DNA from: Nitrospirota bacterium
Lineage (GTDB): Bacteria; Nitrospirota; UBA9217
Length of the DNA stretch: 64,000 nt
Reading direction: 5' to 3'
NCBI GenBank assembly: GCA_021814615.1
Contig: JAKAHZ010000002.1
Location: 1-64,000, forward strand
This document shows positions 33,177 through 42,282 of the stretch, one piece after another. A model generated the notes under the pieces. That model worked only from the letters and a program-made list of their open reading frames with translations. It was not told where the DNA came from and made no database searches. Made by a program: the position numbers and the translations under genes. Positions within the stretch are counted from its first letter, which is position 1. Each line of letters opens with the position of its first letter.

Positions 33177-34112
33177 ATGCTGCGCTACATCGCCAAACGG
33201 CTGCTGCTTGCCGTTCCCACACTCTTCGGGATCACTCTCATTACCTTCCTGCTCATGCATTCCCTTTCCGGCGATCCGGTAATGAACATGGTGGGAGAGC
33301 GTGCGAGCCCGGAAACGATCGCGCGGATCCGGGCCGAGCTCGGGGCGGATCGCTCCCTGCCGCTCCAGTACCTGGGCTACCTGAAACTCCTGGGCCAAGG
33401 CGAGCTCGGCCGCTCGCTCTACACGAACCGGAAGGTAAGCGACGATCTCCTCCAGAAGTTCCCGAACACCCTCAGGCTCGCTGCAGCCGCCATCCTCTTC
33501 GCCTCCCTGGGAGGCATCGTTCTCGGGATCATTTCCGCCGCGCTGCGCGGAACCTTCTGGGACCGGCTGGCCTCGCTCATTTCGATCGGAGGAATTTCCA
33601 TCCCCGTGTTCTGGCTCGGCCTGACGCTCATGCTTGTCTTCGCGCTCTCCCTGCGCTGGCTCCCGCCCTCCGGCATGGGCAACAACGACCCTGCCTATCT
33701 CATCCTGCCCGCCATGACCCTGGGCGCCTTTTCCCTGGCCTACATCGCGCGGGTGACGCGTTCCTCGATGATCGAATCGCTTTCCCAGCCCTACGTTGCC
33801 GCCGCCCGCGCCAAGGGATTGCGGGAGATCGCGGTTGTGGGAAAGCATGCCTTCCGCAATTCGCTTATCCCCGTGGTCACGCTGATCGGTCTCGATCTGG
33901 GCTCCTACCTGAACGGCGCGGTCCTGACGGAAACGATCTTCGGCTGGGACGGCCTCGGCCGCTACGCGCTGGACGGCATCCTGAAGCGGGACTATCCGGT
34001 CATCATGGGCGTCGTGCTCTTCGGCGCCATGGTCTTCGTCGTCATGAACCTGCTCGTGGATATTTCCTATCACTACCTTGACCCGCGCATCCGGGTCAAG
34101 GCGGAATCGTAG
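33177..34112 (+). CDS. Peptide/nickel-type ABC transporter permease, DppB-like
   Basis: 311 residues with six transmembrane helices. The N-terminus 'MLRYIAKRLLLAVPTLFGITLITFLLM' is typical of DppB/OppB/NikB. The coupling motif is near 'AAARAKGLREIAVVGKHAFRNSLIP', and the end 'YHYLDPRIRVK' is the family C-terminus. It pairs with the next gene (36 bases away) to form the membrane pore for peptides, nickel or oligosaccharides. No binding-protein or ATPase genes lie near, so these must be encoded elsewhere. Confidence 0.9.
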   Translation: MLRYIAKRLLLAVPTLFGITLITFLLMHSLSGDPVMNMVGERASPETIARIRAELGADRSLPLQYLGYLKLLGQGELGRSLYTNRKVSDDLLQKFPNTLRLAAAAILFASLGGIVLGIISAALRGTFWDRLASLISIGGISIPVFWLGLTLMLVFALSLRWLPPSGMGNNDPAYLILPAMTLGAFSLAYIARVTRSSMIESLSQPYVAAARAKGLREIAVVGKHAFRNSLIPVVTLIGLDLGSYLNGAVLTETIFGWDGLGRYALDGILKRDYPVIMGVVLFGAMVFVVMNLLVDISYHYLDPRIRVKAES

Positions 34113-34148
34113 ACACCAGTTGCGAGGGAACATGCGGGAATCCGGAGC

Positions 34149-34994
34149 ATGATCAAAACGCTTGTCAAAGACAGCACGGGCAATCTCCCGGTCCTCATCG
34201 CCGGCATCGTTGTCGCGCTTCTGGCGCTGACCGCGCTTTTCAGTCCCCTGCTCACGGCCTATGTCATCAAGCAGGATCCCCTTGCCATGGACCTGGACAG
34301 CCTGCGCGTGCCGCCCGGAAAGGCGCACCTGCTCGGCACGGACAGCAAGGGGCGGGACATCCTGAGCCGCATCATCGCAGGATCCAGGATCTCCCTTGCC
34401 GTGGGTCTCGCTGCCACAGCCCTGTCGCTGACCATCGGCGTCCTGCTCGGCCTGGCAGCGGGCTACTTCGGCGGCGCCGTCGATGCGGTGCTGTCCCAGA
34501 TCTTCGATGTCTTCCTGGCTTTTCCGAGCCTGCTGCTCGCCATCGGCATCAGCGCCGTGCTGCAGCCGGGGCTCGCATCGGCCATGCTGGCCATCACGCT
34601 CGTGAGCTGGGCCGGATTCGCCCGGCTCGTCCGCGGCATCGCGCTCTCGCTCCGCGAACAGACCTACGTCGAGGCCTCCCGCGCACTGGGTGCGTCATCC
34701 GCCAGGATCCTCTTTCGCCATATCCTGCCGAACGCTTTGCCGCTGTTGCTCGTTGCGGCCAGCCTTCGTGTCGGCGGGTTCATCCTGCTCGAGGCCGCTC
34801 TGTCCTTCCTGGGCCTGGGCGTCCAGCCGCCCACTCCCACCTGGGGCTCCATGATCAGCCTGAACCGCGCGTATATCAGTTCGGCGCCCTGGACCGTCCT
34901 CTTCCCGGGGCTCACGATCAGCGTCAGCGTGATCGCCTTCAATATTATCGGCGATTACCTGCGGGACAAGCTCGACCCGAGGTTCCAGGCGTGA
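34149..34994 (+). CDS. Peptide/nickel-type ABC transporter permease, DppC-like
   Basis: 281 residues with six transmembrane helices. It has 'HLLGTDSKGRDILSRIIAGSRISLAVGLAA', the DppC/OppC signature, the EAA loop 'VEASRALGASSARILFRHILPN' and 'EAALSFLGLGVQPPTPTWGSMI'. It ends in 'NIIGDYLRDKLDPRFQA' as usual for the family. Forms a heterodimeric channel with the preceding protein. Substrate not deducible. Confidence 0.92.
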   Translation: MIKTLVKDSTGNLPVLIAGIVVALLALTALFSPLLTAYVIKQDPLAMDLDSLRVPPGKAHLLGTDSKGRDILSRIIAGSRISLAVGLAATALSLTIGVLLGLAAGYFGGAVDAVLSQIFDVFLAFPSLLLAIGISAVLQPGLASAMLAITLVSWAGFARLVRGIALSLREQTYVEASRALGASSARILFRHILPNALPLLLVAASLRVGGFILLEAALSFLGLGVQPPTPTWGSMISLNRAYISSAPWTVLFPGLTISVSVIAFNIIGDYLRDKLDPRFQA

Positions 34995-35106
34995 TCCGAT
35001 TCAGGCGCCGATATACACTTCGATTCGAAAGAGCCGGTGAATCTCCTGGGCTGGAAGCGATTTTCTTCGAGCCTTCCCGTCTTCGCGGCAGGCAGTTTGC
35101 TTTATC

Positions 35107-35919
35107 ATGACCGAACGCATCCAAGCAAAGAAATCCCTGGGCCAGAATTTCCTGAAGGATCCGCATTACCTTTCCCGGATCGCCGAAGCGGCGCACATCG
35201 CGCCGGATTCGCAGGTGATCGAGATCGGGCCGGGGATGGGGGACCTGACCCGCGAGCTTCTGCGGCGTGCCGGAAAACTGCTCCTGATCGAGCTGGACGA
35301 CCGGCTGATCCCGTTGCTGCGGAAGGAGTTCGGCGCTGATCCGCGCGTGACCATCGTGCATGCCGATGCCATGGAATTCGATTTCCGAGGACTTTCCGGG
35401 ACCTGGTCCGTCGTGGCAAACCTTCCCTATTACGTGGCAACGCCGCTGATCCAGCGGATGCTCCTCTTGCGCGGCACCCTCGGCTCCCTCACGCTCATGC
35501 TGCAGCAGGAGGTGGCCGACCGCATTTGCGCCGCGCCGGGCGGAAAGGAATACGGCTATCTTTCCGTGATCAGCCAGATGGATGCGGTACCTCGCAAGGA
35601 ATTCTCCGTTCCGCCTGCCGCATTTCAGCCCACGCCGAAGGTCTTCTCCGCGGTCATTACGCTTTCCCTCAGGCCGGAGTCGCTGGTGCCTGACAGGGAC
35701 CGCGATCTTTTCGTGCGCATGATCAAAGCCGGCTTCTCGCTGCGGCGCAAGACGCTCCGGAACGCCCTCGGCCAGCTGGGCATCCCGTCTGACGCCTGGG
35801 ACGGCATTGCGACAGCGTCAGGCATCGATCCCCGTCGGCGCGCAGAAACGCTTTCCATCGCCGAATTCCTCCGGCTTCTCGCCGCCCTGCAGCCATATGT
35901 GCAGAGCCCCTCTTCCTAG
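35107..35919 (+). CDS. rsmA: 16S rRNA dimethyladenosine transferase RsmA (KsgA)
   Basis: 270 residues. It has 'KKSLGQNFLKDPHYLSRI', SAM motif I 'VIEIGPGMGDLTRELL', the acidic 'LLLIELDDRLIPLL', and the catalytic loop 'VVANLPYYVATPLIQRM'. The C-terminal helical domain has 'PKVFSAVITLSLRPE' and 'KAGFSLRRKTLRNAL'. The enzyme dimethylates two adjacent adenines in helix 45 of 16S rRNA as a late step in small-subunit assembly. It lies 112 bases after the permease genes, with no functional link to them. Full length. Confidence 0.95.
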   Translation: MTERIQAKKSLGQNFLKDPHYLSRIAEAAHIAPDSQVIEIGPGMGDLTRELLRRAGKLLLIELDDRLIPLLRKEFGADPRVTIVHADAMEFDFRGLSGTWSVVANLPYYVATPLIQRMLLLRGTLGSLTLMLQQEVADRICAAPGGKEYGYLSVISQMDAVPRKEFSVPPAAFQPTPKVFSAVITLSLRPESLVPDRDRDLFVRMIKAGFSLRRKTLRNALGQLGIPSDAWDGIATASGIDPRRRAETLSIAEFLRLLAALQPYVQSPSS

Positions 35920-35977
35920 CAGAACCAGCCTTGAACGGAACGCAGAGGCCTGCAAAAGAAAAGGAAACATGAAAAAC

Positions 35978-36005
35978 TTGACAAACCCAAAAAACGTGCT
36001 ATTCT
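35978..36005 (+). promoter_or_regulatory. Promoter of predicted small RNA
   Basis: TTGACA, 16-base spacer, TATTCT. It lies 58 bases after the rsmA stop. The next gene is over 180 bases away and has its own promoter, so this one seems to serve the RNA between. Confidence 0.65.
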
Positions 36006-36011
36006 TACCAT

Positions 36012-36125
36012 AACAGATTCCTTCAACCCTCGGCTCGCGGCGCTCTCAAGCGATTGGGCGCTGCGGGCGGGGTTCCCTCCCACAGCCCCGGCAAATCCAG
36101 CTTCGTTGCCGGGGCCCTGCTTTTT
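36012..36125 (+). ncRNA. Predicted independent small RNA, about 115 nt
   Basis: A stretch with no reading frame is framed by its own promoter and an intrinsic terminator. The 5' part folds as GCGGCGCTC with GGGCGCTGC (9 pairs, G-U included) around a 10-base loop. A GC-rich middle follows, then the terminator stem. It does not match the SRP RNA core, 6S, tmRNA or RNase P as I know them. It is a candidate trans-acting or protein-binding RNA; a leader of gmhA is possible but less likely, because gmhA has a consensus promoter after the terminator. Confidence 0.5.
36086..36125 (+). terminator. Terminator of predicted small RNA
   Basis: CCCCGGCAA and TTGCCGGGG form a perfect 9-bp stem with an 11-base loop, followed by CCCTGCTTTTT. 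It lies upstream of the gmhA promoter. Confidence 0.7.
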
Positions 36126-36137
36126 CCGCGGATCAGC

Positions 36138-36165
36138 TTGACATTTCACCACTGTGTTTTATAAT
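36138..36165 (+). promoter_or_regulatory. Consensus sigma-70 promoter of gmhA
   Basis: TTGACA, 16-base spacer, TATAAT: both hexamers are perfect. The GTG start of gmhA is 26 bases downstream, after AAGGAG. Confidence 0.75.
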
Positions 36166-36191
36166 GACCCATCCCTGCAAGGAGCATCTGC

Positions 36192-36770
36192 GTGAATCAG
36201 CGAATCATCGGCATCTTTGAAGAAAGCGCCCGCGTCAAGACCGCCTTCGTCCGGGACAATGCGGACCGGATCGAGGACGTGGTCCGCCTGATCGCGGCTT
36301 CCTTTCGCGACGGAAAAAAGGTGATCCTCTTCGGCAACGGCGGAAGCGCCACCGACGCATCGCACATCGCCGCGGAATTCGTGAACCGCTTCCTGATGGA
36401 CCGCCCGCCCCTGCCCGCCATCGCCCTGAACACCGATCCGGCGGTCATCACGAGCATCGGCAACGATTTCGGTTTCGACCAGCTCTTTGCAAAACAGCTC
36501 GCCGCCCTGGGGCAGGAGGGCGACGTGGTCATCGCCATCAGCACGAGCGGGAATTCGCCCAACGTGCTCAAGGCGCTGGACGTGGCGAAACGGAAAAGCA
36601 TGAAGACCGTGGTCCTGACCGGCGGCACGGGCGGCAAGATGGCCAATCTCGCGGACCATACCTTCATCGTTCCCTCGACGCACACGCCGCACATCCAGGA
36701 AACCCATATCACCCTCGGCCATGTCATCTGCCAGATGGTCGACGAGCTGCTCTTCGGCGGAAAAGGGTAA
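36192..36770 (+). CDS. gmhA: Sedoheptulose-7-phosphate isomerase GmhA-like (SIS domain)
   Basis: 192 residues. The SIS fold has 'KVILFGNGGSATDASHIAAEFVNRF', 'VVIAISTSGNSPNVLKALDVAKR' and 'VVLTGGTGGKMANLADHTFIVPS'. The C-terminal 'IQETHITLGHVICQMVDELLF' is the GmhA signature with its active-site histidine. GmhA converts sedoheptulose 7-phosphate to D-glycero-manno-heptose 7-phosphate, the first step of ADP-heptose synthesis for lipopolysaccharide core. It starts with GTG after AAGGAG. No other heptose genes are in the window. It is 2 bases before the next gene, with which it is probably translationally coupled. Confidence 0.88.
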   Translation: MNQRIIGIFEESARVKTAFVRDNADRIEDVVRLIAASFRDGKKVILFGNGGSATDASHIAAEFVNRFLMDRPPLPAIALNTDPAVITSIGNDFGFDQLFAKQLAALGQEGDVVIAISTSGNSPNVLKALDVAKRKSMKTVVLTGGTGGKMANLADHTFIVPSTHTPHIQETHITLGHVICQMVDELLFGGKG

Positions 36771-36772
36771 AC

Positions 36773-37708
36773 ATGAGCGAATTCGACCCTTCGAAGATCA
36801 GGACCTATTCCCTCAAGGACCGGCCGAGCAAGGTGCGCATCAACGAACTTGCAACGCCGCACCGCAGGGGGGGAAGCTTCCGCGGCTTTATCGATTCCCT
36901 CCCGGACATCCTTGCCGCAAAACACCTGAAAGATGTCGCCGCGGCGGTTGTGCAGGCGCGGAAGGACGGGCGGCCGGTCATGTTCGGCATGGGCGCCCAT
37001 GCCATCAAGGTCGGCCTGAATCCCGTGATCATCGACCTCCTGGAGCGGCGCATTCTGACCAGCCTCCACCTGAACGGCGCCGGCGTGATCCATGATTTCG
37101 AACTTGCCTTCATCGGCCAGACGTCCGAGGATGTGGACAAGGAGATCCTCACCGGCGCCTTCGGCATGGCCGAGGAGACCGGAAGCATGATCAACGGGGC
37201 GGTGAAGGCCGGCGCGGCCAGGGGCCTGGGGATCGGGAAATCGGTGGGAACGATGATCCAGGAAGGATCCTTCCCCTATCGGGACAAGAGCCTGCTGGCG
37301 GCATGCAGCCGGCTGAACGTGCCGGTCACCGTCCATGTTGCCATCGGCACCGACATCATCCACATGCATCCCTCCTTCGACGGCAGGGCAACCGGCGAGG
37401 CGGCGCAGACCGATTTTCGCGCCTTCTGCTCCCTTGTCGCGGACCTGGAGGGCGGCGTGTACATCAACCTCGGTTCGGCGGTCCTGCTTCCCGAGATCTT
37501 CCTCAAAGCAGTGACCCTCTGCCGGAACCTCGGTCATAGGCTGCAGCACTTCACCACCGTGAATATGGATTTCATCCAGCATTACCGGCCGAACACCAAT
37601 GTCGTGCGCCGGCCCACGCTCGGCGGAGGCAAAGGTTTCGCCCTCACCGGCCACCACGAGATCCTTCTTCCGCTCCTGGCAGCAACGGTCATCGAGCTGT
37701 CGGAATAA
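36773..37708 (+). CDS. Deoxyhypusine-synthase-like protein of unknown function
   Basis: 311 residues. The Rossmann-like core has 'PVMFGMGAHAIKVGLNPVII', 'LTSLHLNGAGVIHDFELAF' and 'TSEDVDKEILTGAFGMAEET', and later 'VTVHVAIGTDIIHMHPSF' and 'GGVYINLGSAVLLPEIFLK'. The layout resembles deoxyhypusine synthase, where a 'TAGG' segment and an NAD site follow in the same order, but the active-site lysine context is not seen. Bacteria of this type do not use hypusine. It may be a DHS-fold enzyme with another substrate, possibly linked to sugar phosphates given the 2-base gap after gmhA. I recognise the resemblance, not the function. Confidence 0.5.
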   Translation: MSEFDPSKIRTYSLKDRPSKVRINELATPHRRGGSFRGFIDSLPDILAAKHLKDVAAAVVQARKDGRPVMFGMGAHAIKVGLNPVIIDLLERRILTSLHLNGAGVIHDFELAFIGQTSEDVDKEILTGAFGMAEETGSMINGAVKAGAARGLGIGKSVGTMIQEGSFPYRDKSLLAACSRLNVPVTVHVAIGTDIIHMHPSFDGRATGEAAQTDFRAFCSLVADLEGGVYINLGSAVLLPEIFLKAVTLCRNLGHRLQHFTTVNMDFIQHYRPNTNVVRRPTLGGGKGFALTGHHEILLPLLAATVIELSE

Positions 37709-37898
37709 CCATCTCCCCAAGACATTTCCGGGATTGTGACGAGGTAACCGCAAGAACGGCGCGGCATTGCCGCCGACGTGACGGGTTCATGCGGTGACGC
37801 GCCTGCGCGCGGCGCGAAGGGAACAGCTCAATCGCAGAATGGGCTGAAGAATGCGCAGGGAAGGAGGCGAGCTTCTCGGCCTGCCCGCCTGCGGCTGG

Positions 37899-38999
<1,101 letters not shown>

Positions 39000-39869
39000 T
39001 CATCCGTTCCGCCGGTGCACCGTGGAAATGATCCGCCGGAGCGGCAGATCGAAGCCGTGGATGCTCTCGGAATGCCCGAGGAAGAGATAGCCGTCGGGCC
39101 GGAGCACCCGGCAGAAACGGCCGAGCAGCCGCTCCTGGATCGCCCGGTCAAAATAGATGATCACGTTCCTGCAGAATATGGCATCGAACGGCTCTGTCGC
39201 CGTGATGCCTTCCTCCATCAGGTTCAGACGCCGGAACTGCACCTGCGACCGCAGGGACGGCACGATGCGAACGATGTTCTTCGCGGGGTCCTTGCTCCGG
39301 AGGAGATACTTTTTCTTGAGTTCCAAGGGAACGCCGGCAACGCGGTCCGCATCGTAGACGGCTTCCTTTGCGCGGTCGAGGACCTTCGTCGAAATGTCCG
39401 TCGCCAGGATGGAGAAGCGAAAACCGGGGTGCCGTTCGGCGTATTCCGTCAGGACCATGGCCAGGGTGTACGGTTCTTCGCCCGTGGAGCACCCGGCGCT
39501 CCAGACCAGAAAGGGATGTTCGTCCCCCGTTCCCGGCCCGTGGTCCTCCAGGAACTCGGGCAGGATGGTCTGCTCGAGGTACTGGAAGTGCGTCGGCTCC
39601 CGGAAGAAGTCGGTCTTGTTCGTCGTGACCGCGTTGAGCATGTGCACCAGCTCGTCGCGGCCGTCCTCTCCCGTCAGCCGTTCGAAATACTCGCCGAAGG
39701 AATCGATGCCGAGCGTCCGGAGCCGCTTTGCCAGCCTGGCCTCCAGCATCACTTTCTTGCTTTGCGGCATCTTGATGCCGCACTGGCTGCTGATGAACTC
39801 GCTGTAGCGGCTGAACTCGGCCTGCGTCATCGGCTTGACCGGATGGACGGAAAATCCCCTTTGTTCCAT
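39000..39869 (-). CDS. cheR: Chemotaxis protein methyltransferase CheR
   Basis: 289 residues. The N-terminal helical domain has 'QAEFSRYSEFISSQCGIKM' and 'MLEARLAKRLRTLGI'. The SAM domain has 'LVWSAGCSTGEEPYTLAMVL', 'SILATDISTKVLDRAKEAVY' and 'PFDAIFCRNVIIYFDRAIQER'. It methylates receptor glutamates for adaptation. The ATG at 39869 replaces a track start that runs into cheW. A beta-subdomain, which binds receptor pentapeptides, is present, and the receptor in this operon ends with a fitting motif. Confidence 0.93.
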   Translation of the reverse strand: MEQRGFSVHPVKPMTQAEFSRYSEFISSQCGIKMPQSKKVMLEARLAKRLRTLGIDSFGEYFERLTGEDGRDELVHMLNAVTTNKTDFFREPTHFQYLEQTILPEFLEDHGPGTGDEHPFLVWSAGCSTGEEPYTLAMVLTEYAERHPGFRFSILATDISTKVLDRAKEAVYDADRVAGVPLELKKKYLLRSKDPAKNIVRIVPSLRSQVQFRRLNLMEEGITATEPFDAIFCRNVIIYFDRAIQERLLGRFCRVLRPDGYLFLGHSESIHGFDLPLRRIISTVHRRNG

Positions 39870-39888
39870 ATCGTCGCCGGACCCGCCG

Positions 39889-40386
39889 CTACGAGGCGCT
39901 CGCCGCCGTCTCGCCGGCCTGCACCAGGGCCAGCTCGTCCGCGGAGAACACCCGGTCGACATCGAGGATGATGATGAACCGGTCGTCCCGCTTCCCCATG
40001 CCCTTGATGAACTCGGTCCGGAGCTTCGTCCCGATCCGGGGCGGCGCGGAGATGCTCGCGGCGTCGAGCTCGATCACCTCCTGCACCGAATCGGCGAGCG
40101 CCCCCAGAATGGTCGTGTCGTCATCCACCGTCACTTCCGTGATGATCACGCAGGTGTTCACCGTTTTCTCGGTCATGGTCAGGCCGAACTTGAGCCGGAG
40201 GTCAACCACCGGCACCACGCTCCCGCGGAGATTGATGACGCCCCGCATGAAATCCGGCGTGCGCGGCACCTTGGTCACCGTGGTGAAATCCAGCACCTCG
40301 CGCACCTTGCCGATGTCCAGGGCATAGACCTCGTCGGAGAGTTTGAAGGTCAGATATTGTGTCGTCATGGTTTCCGTTACGGCCAT
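39889..40386 (-). CDS. cheW: Chemotaxis coupling protein CheW
   Basis: 165 residues. A single CheW domain: 'YLTFKLSDEVYALDIGKVREVLDF' at the start, then 'VPRTPDFMRGVINLRGSVVPVVDLR', 'LGALADSVQEVIELDA' and the C-terminal 'IILDVDRVFSADELA'. CheW links receptors to CheA in the signalling array. It lies between the receptor gene and cheR on the same strand. No phospho-acceptor or extra domains. Confidence 0.95.
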   Translation of the reverse strand: MAVTETMTTQYLTFKLSDEVYALDIGKVREVLDFTTVTKVPRTPDFMRGVINLRGSVVPVVDLRLKFGLTMTEKTVNTCVIITEVTVDDDTTILGALADSVQEVIELDAASISAPPRIGTKLRTEFIKGMGKRDDRFIIILDVDRVFSADELALVQAGETAASAS

Positions 40387-40491
40387 GGAAGCCTCCTGGT
40401 GAGGCAGGAGACAGGAGTCAGAAGTCAGTAGTCAGAAGAATTATTCGGCCTTCTCCTGGCTCCTGGATTCTGTATTCGGTCTCCTGTCTTT

Positions 40492-42198
40492 TTAGAACTT
40501 CTCAAACTCCTTGTCCTTGGCATCGCCCTTTGGGGCGGACTTGCCCATGTCAAGATGCACGCCCTTTGCGGCGGGCTCGGTCTTAGAATGGAGATGGGCC
40601 ACATGGACCTTCGATGCCGCAGGCAGAGCCTTTCTCTGAACCTCGCGGAACGCCTTCCGGTCGAGCCGATCACCCCCGGCCCCGGTCTTGAAGAAGGCGA
40701 CCGTGGTCTGGAGCTGGTCCGCCTGGGAGGAAAGTTCCTCTGCCGTGGAGGCCATCTCCTCCGCGGCGCCGGCGTTCTGCTGCACCACCTGGTTCAGCTG
40801 CTGGATCGCGCCGTTGATCTGGTCCGCACCCGATGCCTGTTCCTTGGACGACGCGCTGATCTCCTGCACCAGTTCCGAAGTCTTCTGGATATCCGGCACC
40901 AGCTTGGCCAGCATGGCGCCCGCCCGCTCGGCCACTTCCACGCTCGAGCCCGAGAGCTGGCTGATCTCCGCCGCAGCGGTCTGGCTCCGCTCCGCGAGCT
41001 TCCGCACTTCCGCGGCGACCACGGCGAAGCCCTTCCCGTGCTCGCCCGCCCGGGCAGCCTCGATCGCCGCGTTCAGGGCCAGGAGGTTGGTCTGGCGCGC
41101 GATCTCCTCGATGATGCCGATCTTCTCGGCGATCTGCTTCATGGCGACCACCGCGTCCGTCACCGCCCTGCCGCTCTCCTGCGCGTCGGCAGCCGATTTC
41201 TGCGCGATTTTCTCGGTCTGCATGGAGTTGTCGGCGTTCTGCCGGATCGTGGCATTCATCTCCTCAATCGACGACGATGCCTCTTCTGTGGACGCTGCCT
41301 GCTCCGTGGTACCCTGGGACATCTGCTGCGCGCCCGCAGAGAGCTGCTCGCTGCCCGAGGCCACGTTGTCCGCGGCGGTCTTCACATCGGCGACCACGGT
41401 CCGCAGCCGCTCCACCATGCCCTTCATGGTCATGAGCAGCTGGCCCAGTTCATCCTTGCCCCAGGCCGACACTTCCACGGTCAGGTCGCCGTTCGCCAGC
41501 TTGTCCGCGATATTCATGCCCTTCTGGAGCGGCAGCGTGATGGCCCGCGAAATGATCATGCTCGTCACGATGCTTAAGACAAGTGCGGTCAACGTCAGGA
41601 TCGCCATGATCCAGGTGGTTCGGCTCGTGATCCCTTCGATCAACGGCTGTTCTTCATCCATGCGCTTGTTCGCCGCGTCGGCAAGCTCCTGTGCGGTTTT
41701 CTCGAGTTTGTGAATCGATTCCTTGTATTCATTGATCGCAGCATTGCCGTCTTGCGGCGTCGTGATCTTCTGGGTCTGGACCATGCCGAACACCTTGGCC
41801 ATGCCGTTGGCATAGCTGTCCAGTTCCGCGCGCATCGTCCGGACCGCATCGGTATCCTCTTTCTTCTGGTCAGTGTATTCCGCTGCCTTTTCGATGTCGT
41901 TCAGCCGCGCGGTCAGATGCTCTTTCTGCTCGTTCCAGTCCTTCCAGTATCCCTGCTCCTTTTCGGCGTTCCCAATGTTCAGGAAGAGGTCTTTTTCAAA
42001 GCGCCTCAGACCGAGCACGTTCGCCCGGGCGCGCGCGGCATGCTCCGCAACGGTTGCATCGCCCTGAAGCAGATGAATCGTCGTGCCCGAGATGGAATGG
42101 ACACCCCAGTAGCCGAGCCCTCCCAGCAGCAGGAGAAAGACCAGCAAAACACCGAACCCGATTCCCAGCTTCATTCCCACTTTCAAGTTCGAAAGCAT
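40492..42198 (-). CDS. Methyl-accepting chemotaxis protein with small periplasmic domain
   Basis: 568 residues. The first transmembrane helix is '[19 protein letters not shown]', then a four-helix-type sensor of about 150 residues, the second helix '[20 protein letters not shown]', a HAMP domain and a long coiled-coil. The hairpin tip is '[44 protein letters not shown]', quoted here only as the standard 'E-I-A-x-Q-T-N' core. The last five residues 'EFEKF' fit the aromatic-x-x-aromatic pentapeptide that tethers CheR. No ligand type can be read from the sensor domain. Sits between cheA and cheW, so it is the cognate receptor. Confidence 0.92.
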   Translation of the reverse strand: MLSNLKVGMKLGIGFGVLLVFLLLLGGLGYWGVHSISGTTIHLLQGDATVAEHAARARANVLGLRRFEKDLFLNIGNAEKEQGYWKDWNEQKEHLTARLNDIEKAAEYTDQKKEDTDAVRTMRAELDSYANGMAKVFGMVQTQKITTPQDGNAAINEYKESIHKLEKTAQELADAANKRMDEEQPLIEGITSRTTWIMAILTLTALVLSIVTSMIISRAITLPLQKGMNIADKLANGDLTVEVSAWGKDELGQLLMTMKGMVERLRTVVADVKTAADNVASGSEQLSAGAQQMSQGTTEQAASTEEASSSIEEMNATIRQNADNSMQTEKIAQKSAADAQESGRAVTDAVVAMKQIAEKIGIIEEIARQTNLLALNAAIEAARAGEHGKGFAVVAAEVRKLAERSQTAAAEISQLSGSSVEVAERAGAMLAKLVPDIQKTSELVQEISASSKEQASGADQINGAIQQLNQVVQQNAGAAEEMASTAEELSSQADQLQTTVAFFKTGAGGDRLDRKAFREVQRKALPAASKVHVAHLHSKTEPAAKGVHLDMGKSAPKGDAKDKEFEKF

Positions 42199-42282
42199 GG
42201 CCAGCTACCTCCTTCGGTATGAGTGCCTCCCCTCACGCACAGGTTGATGATGCTCTTCCTTCGATCCCTTCGTCGTGCGGGA

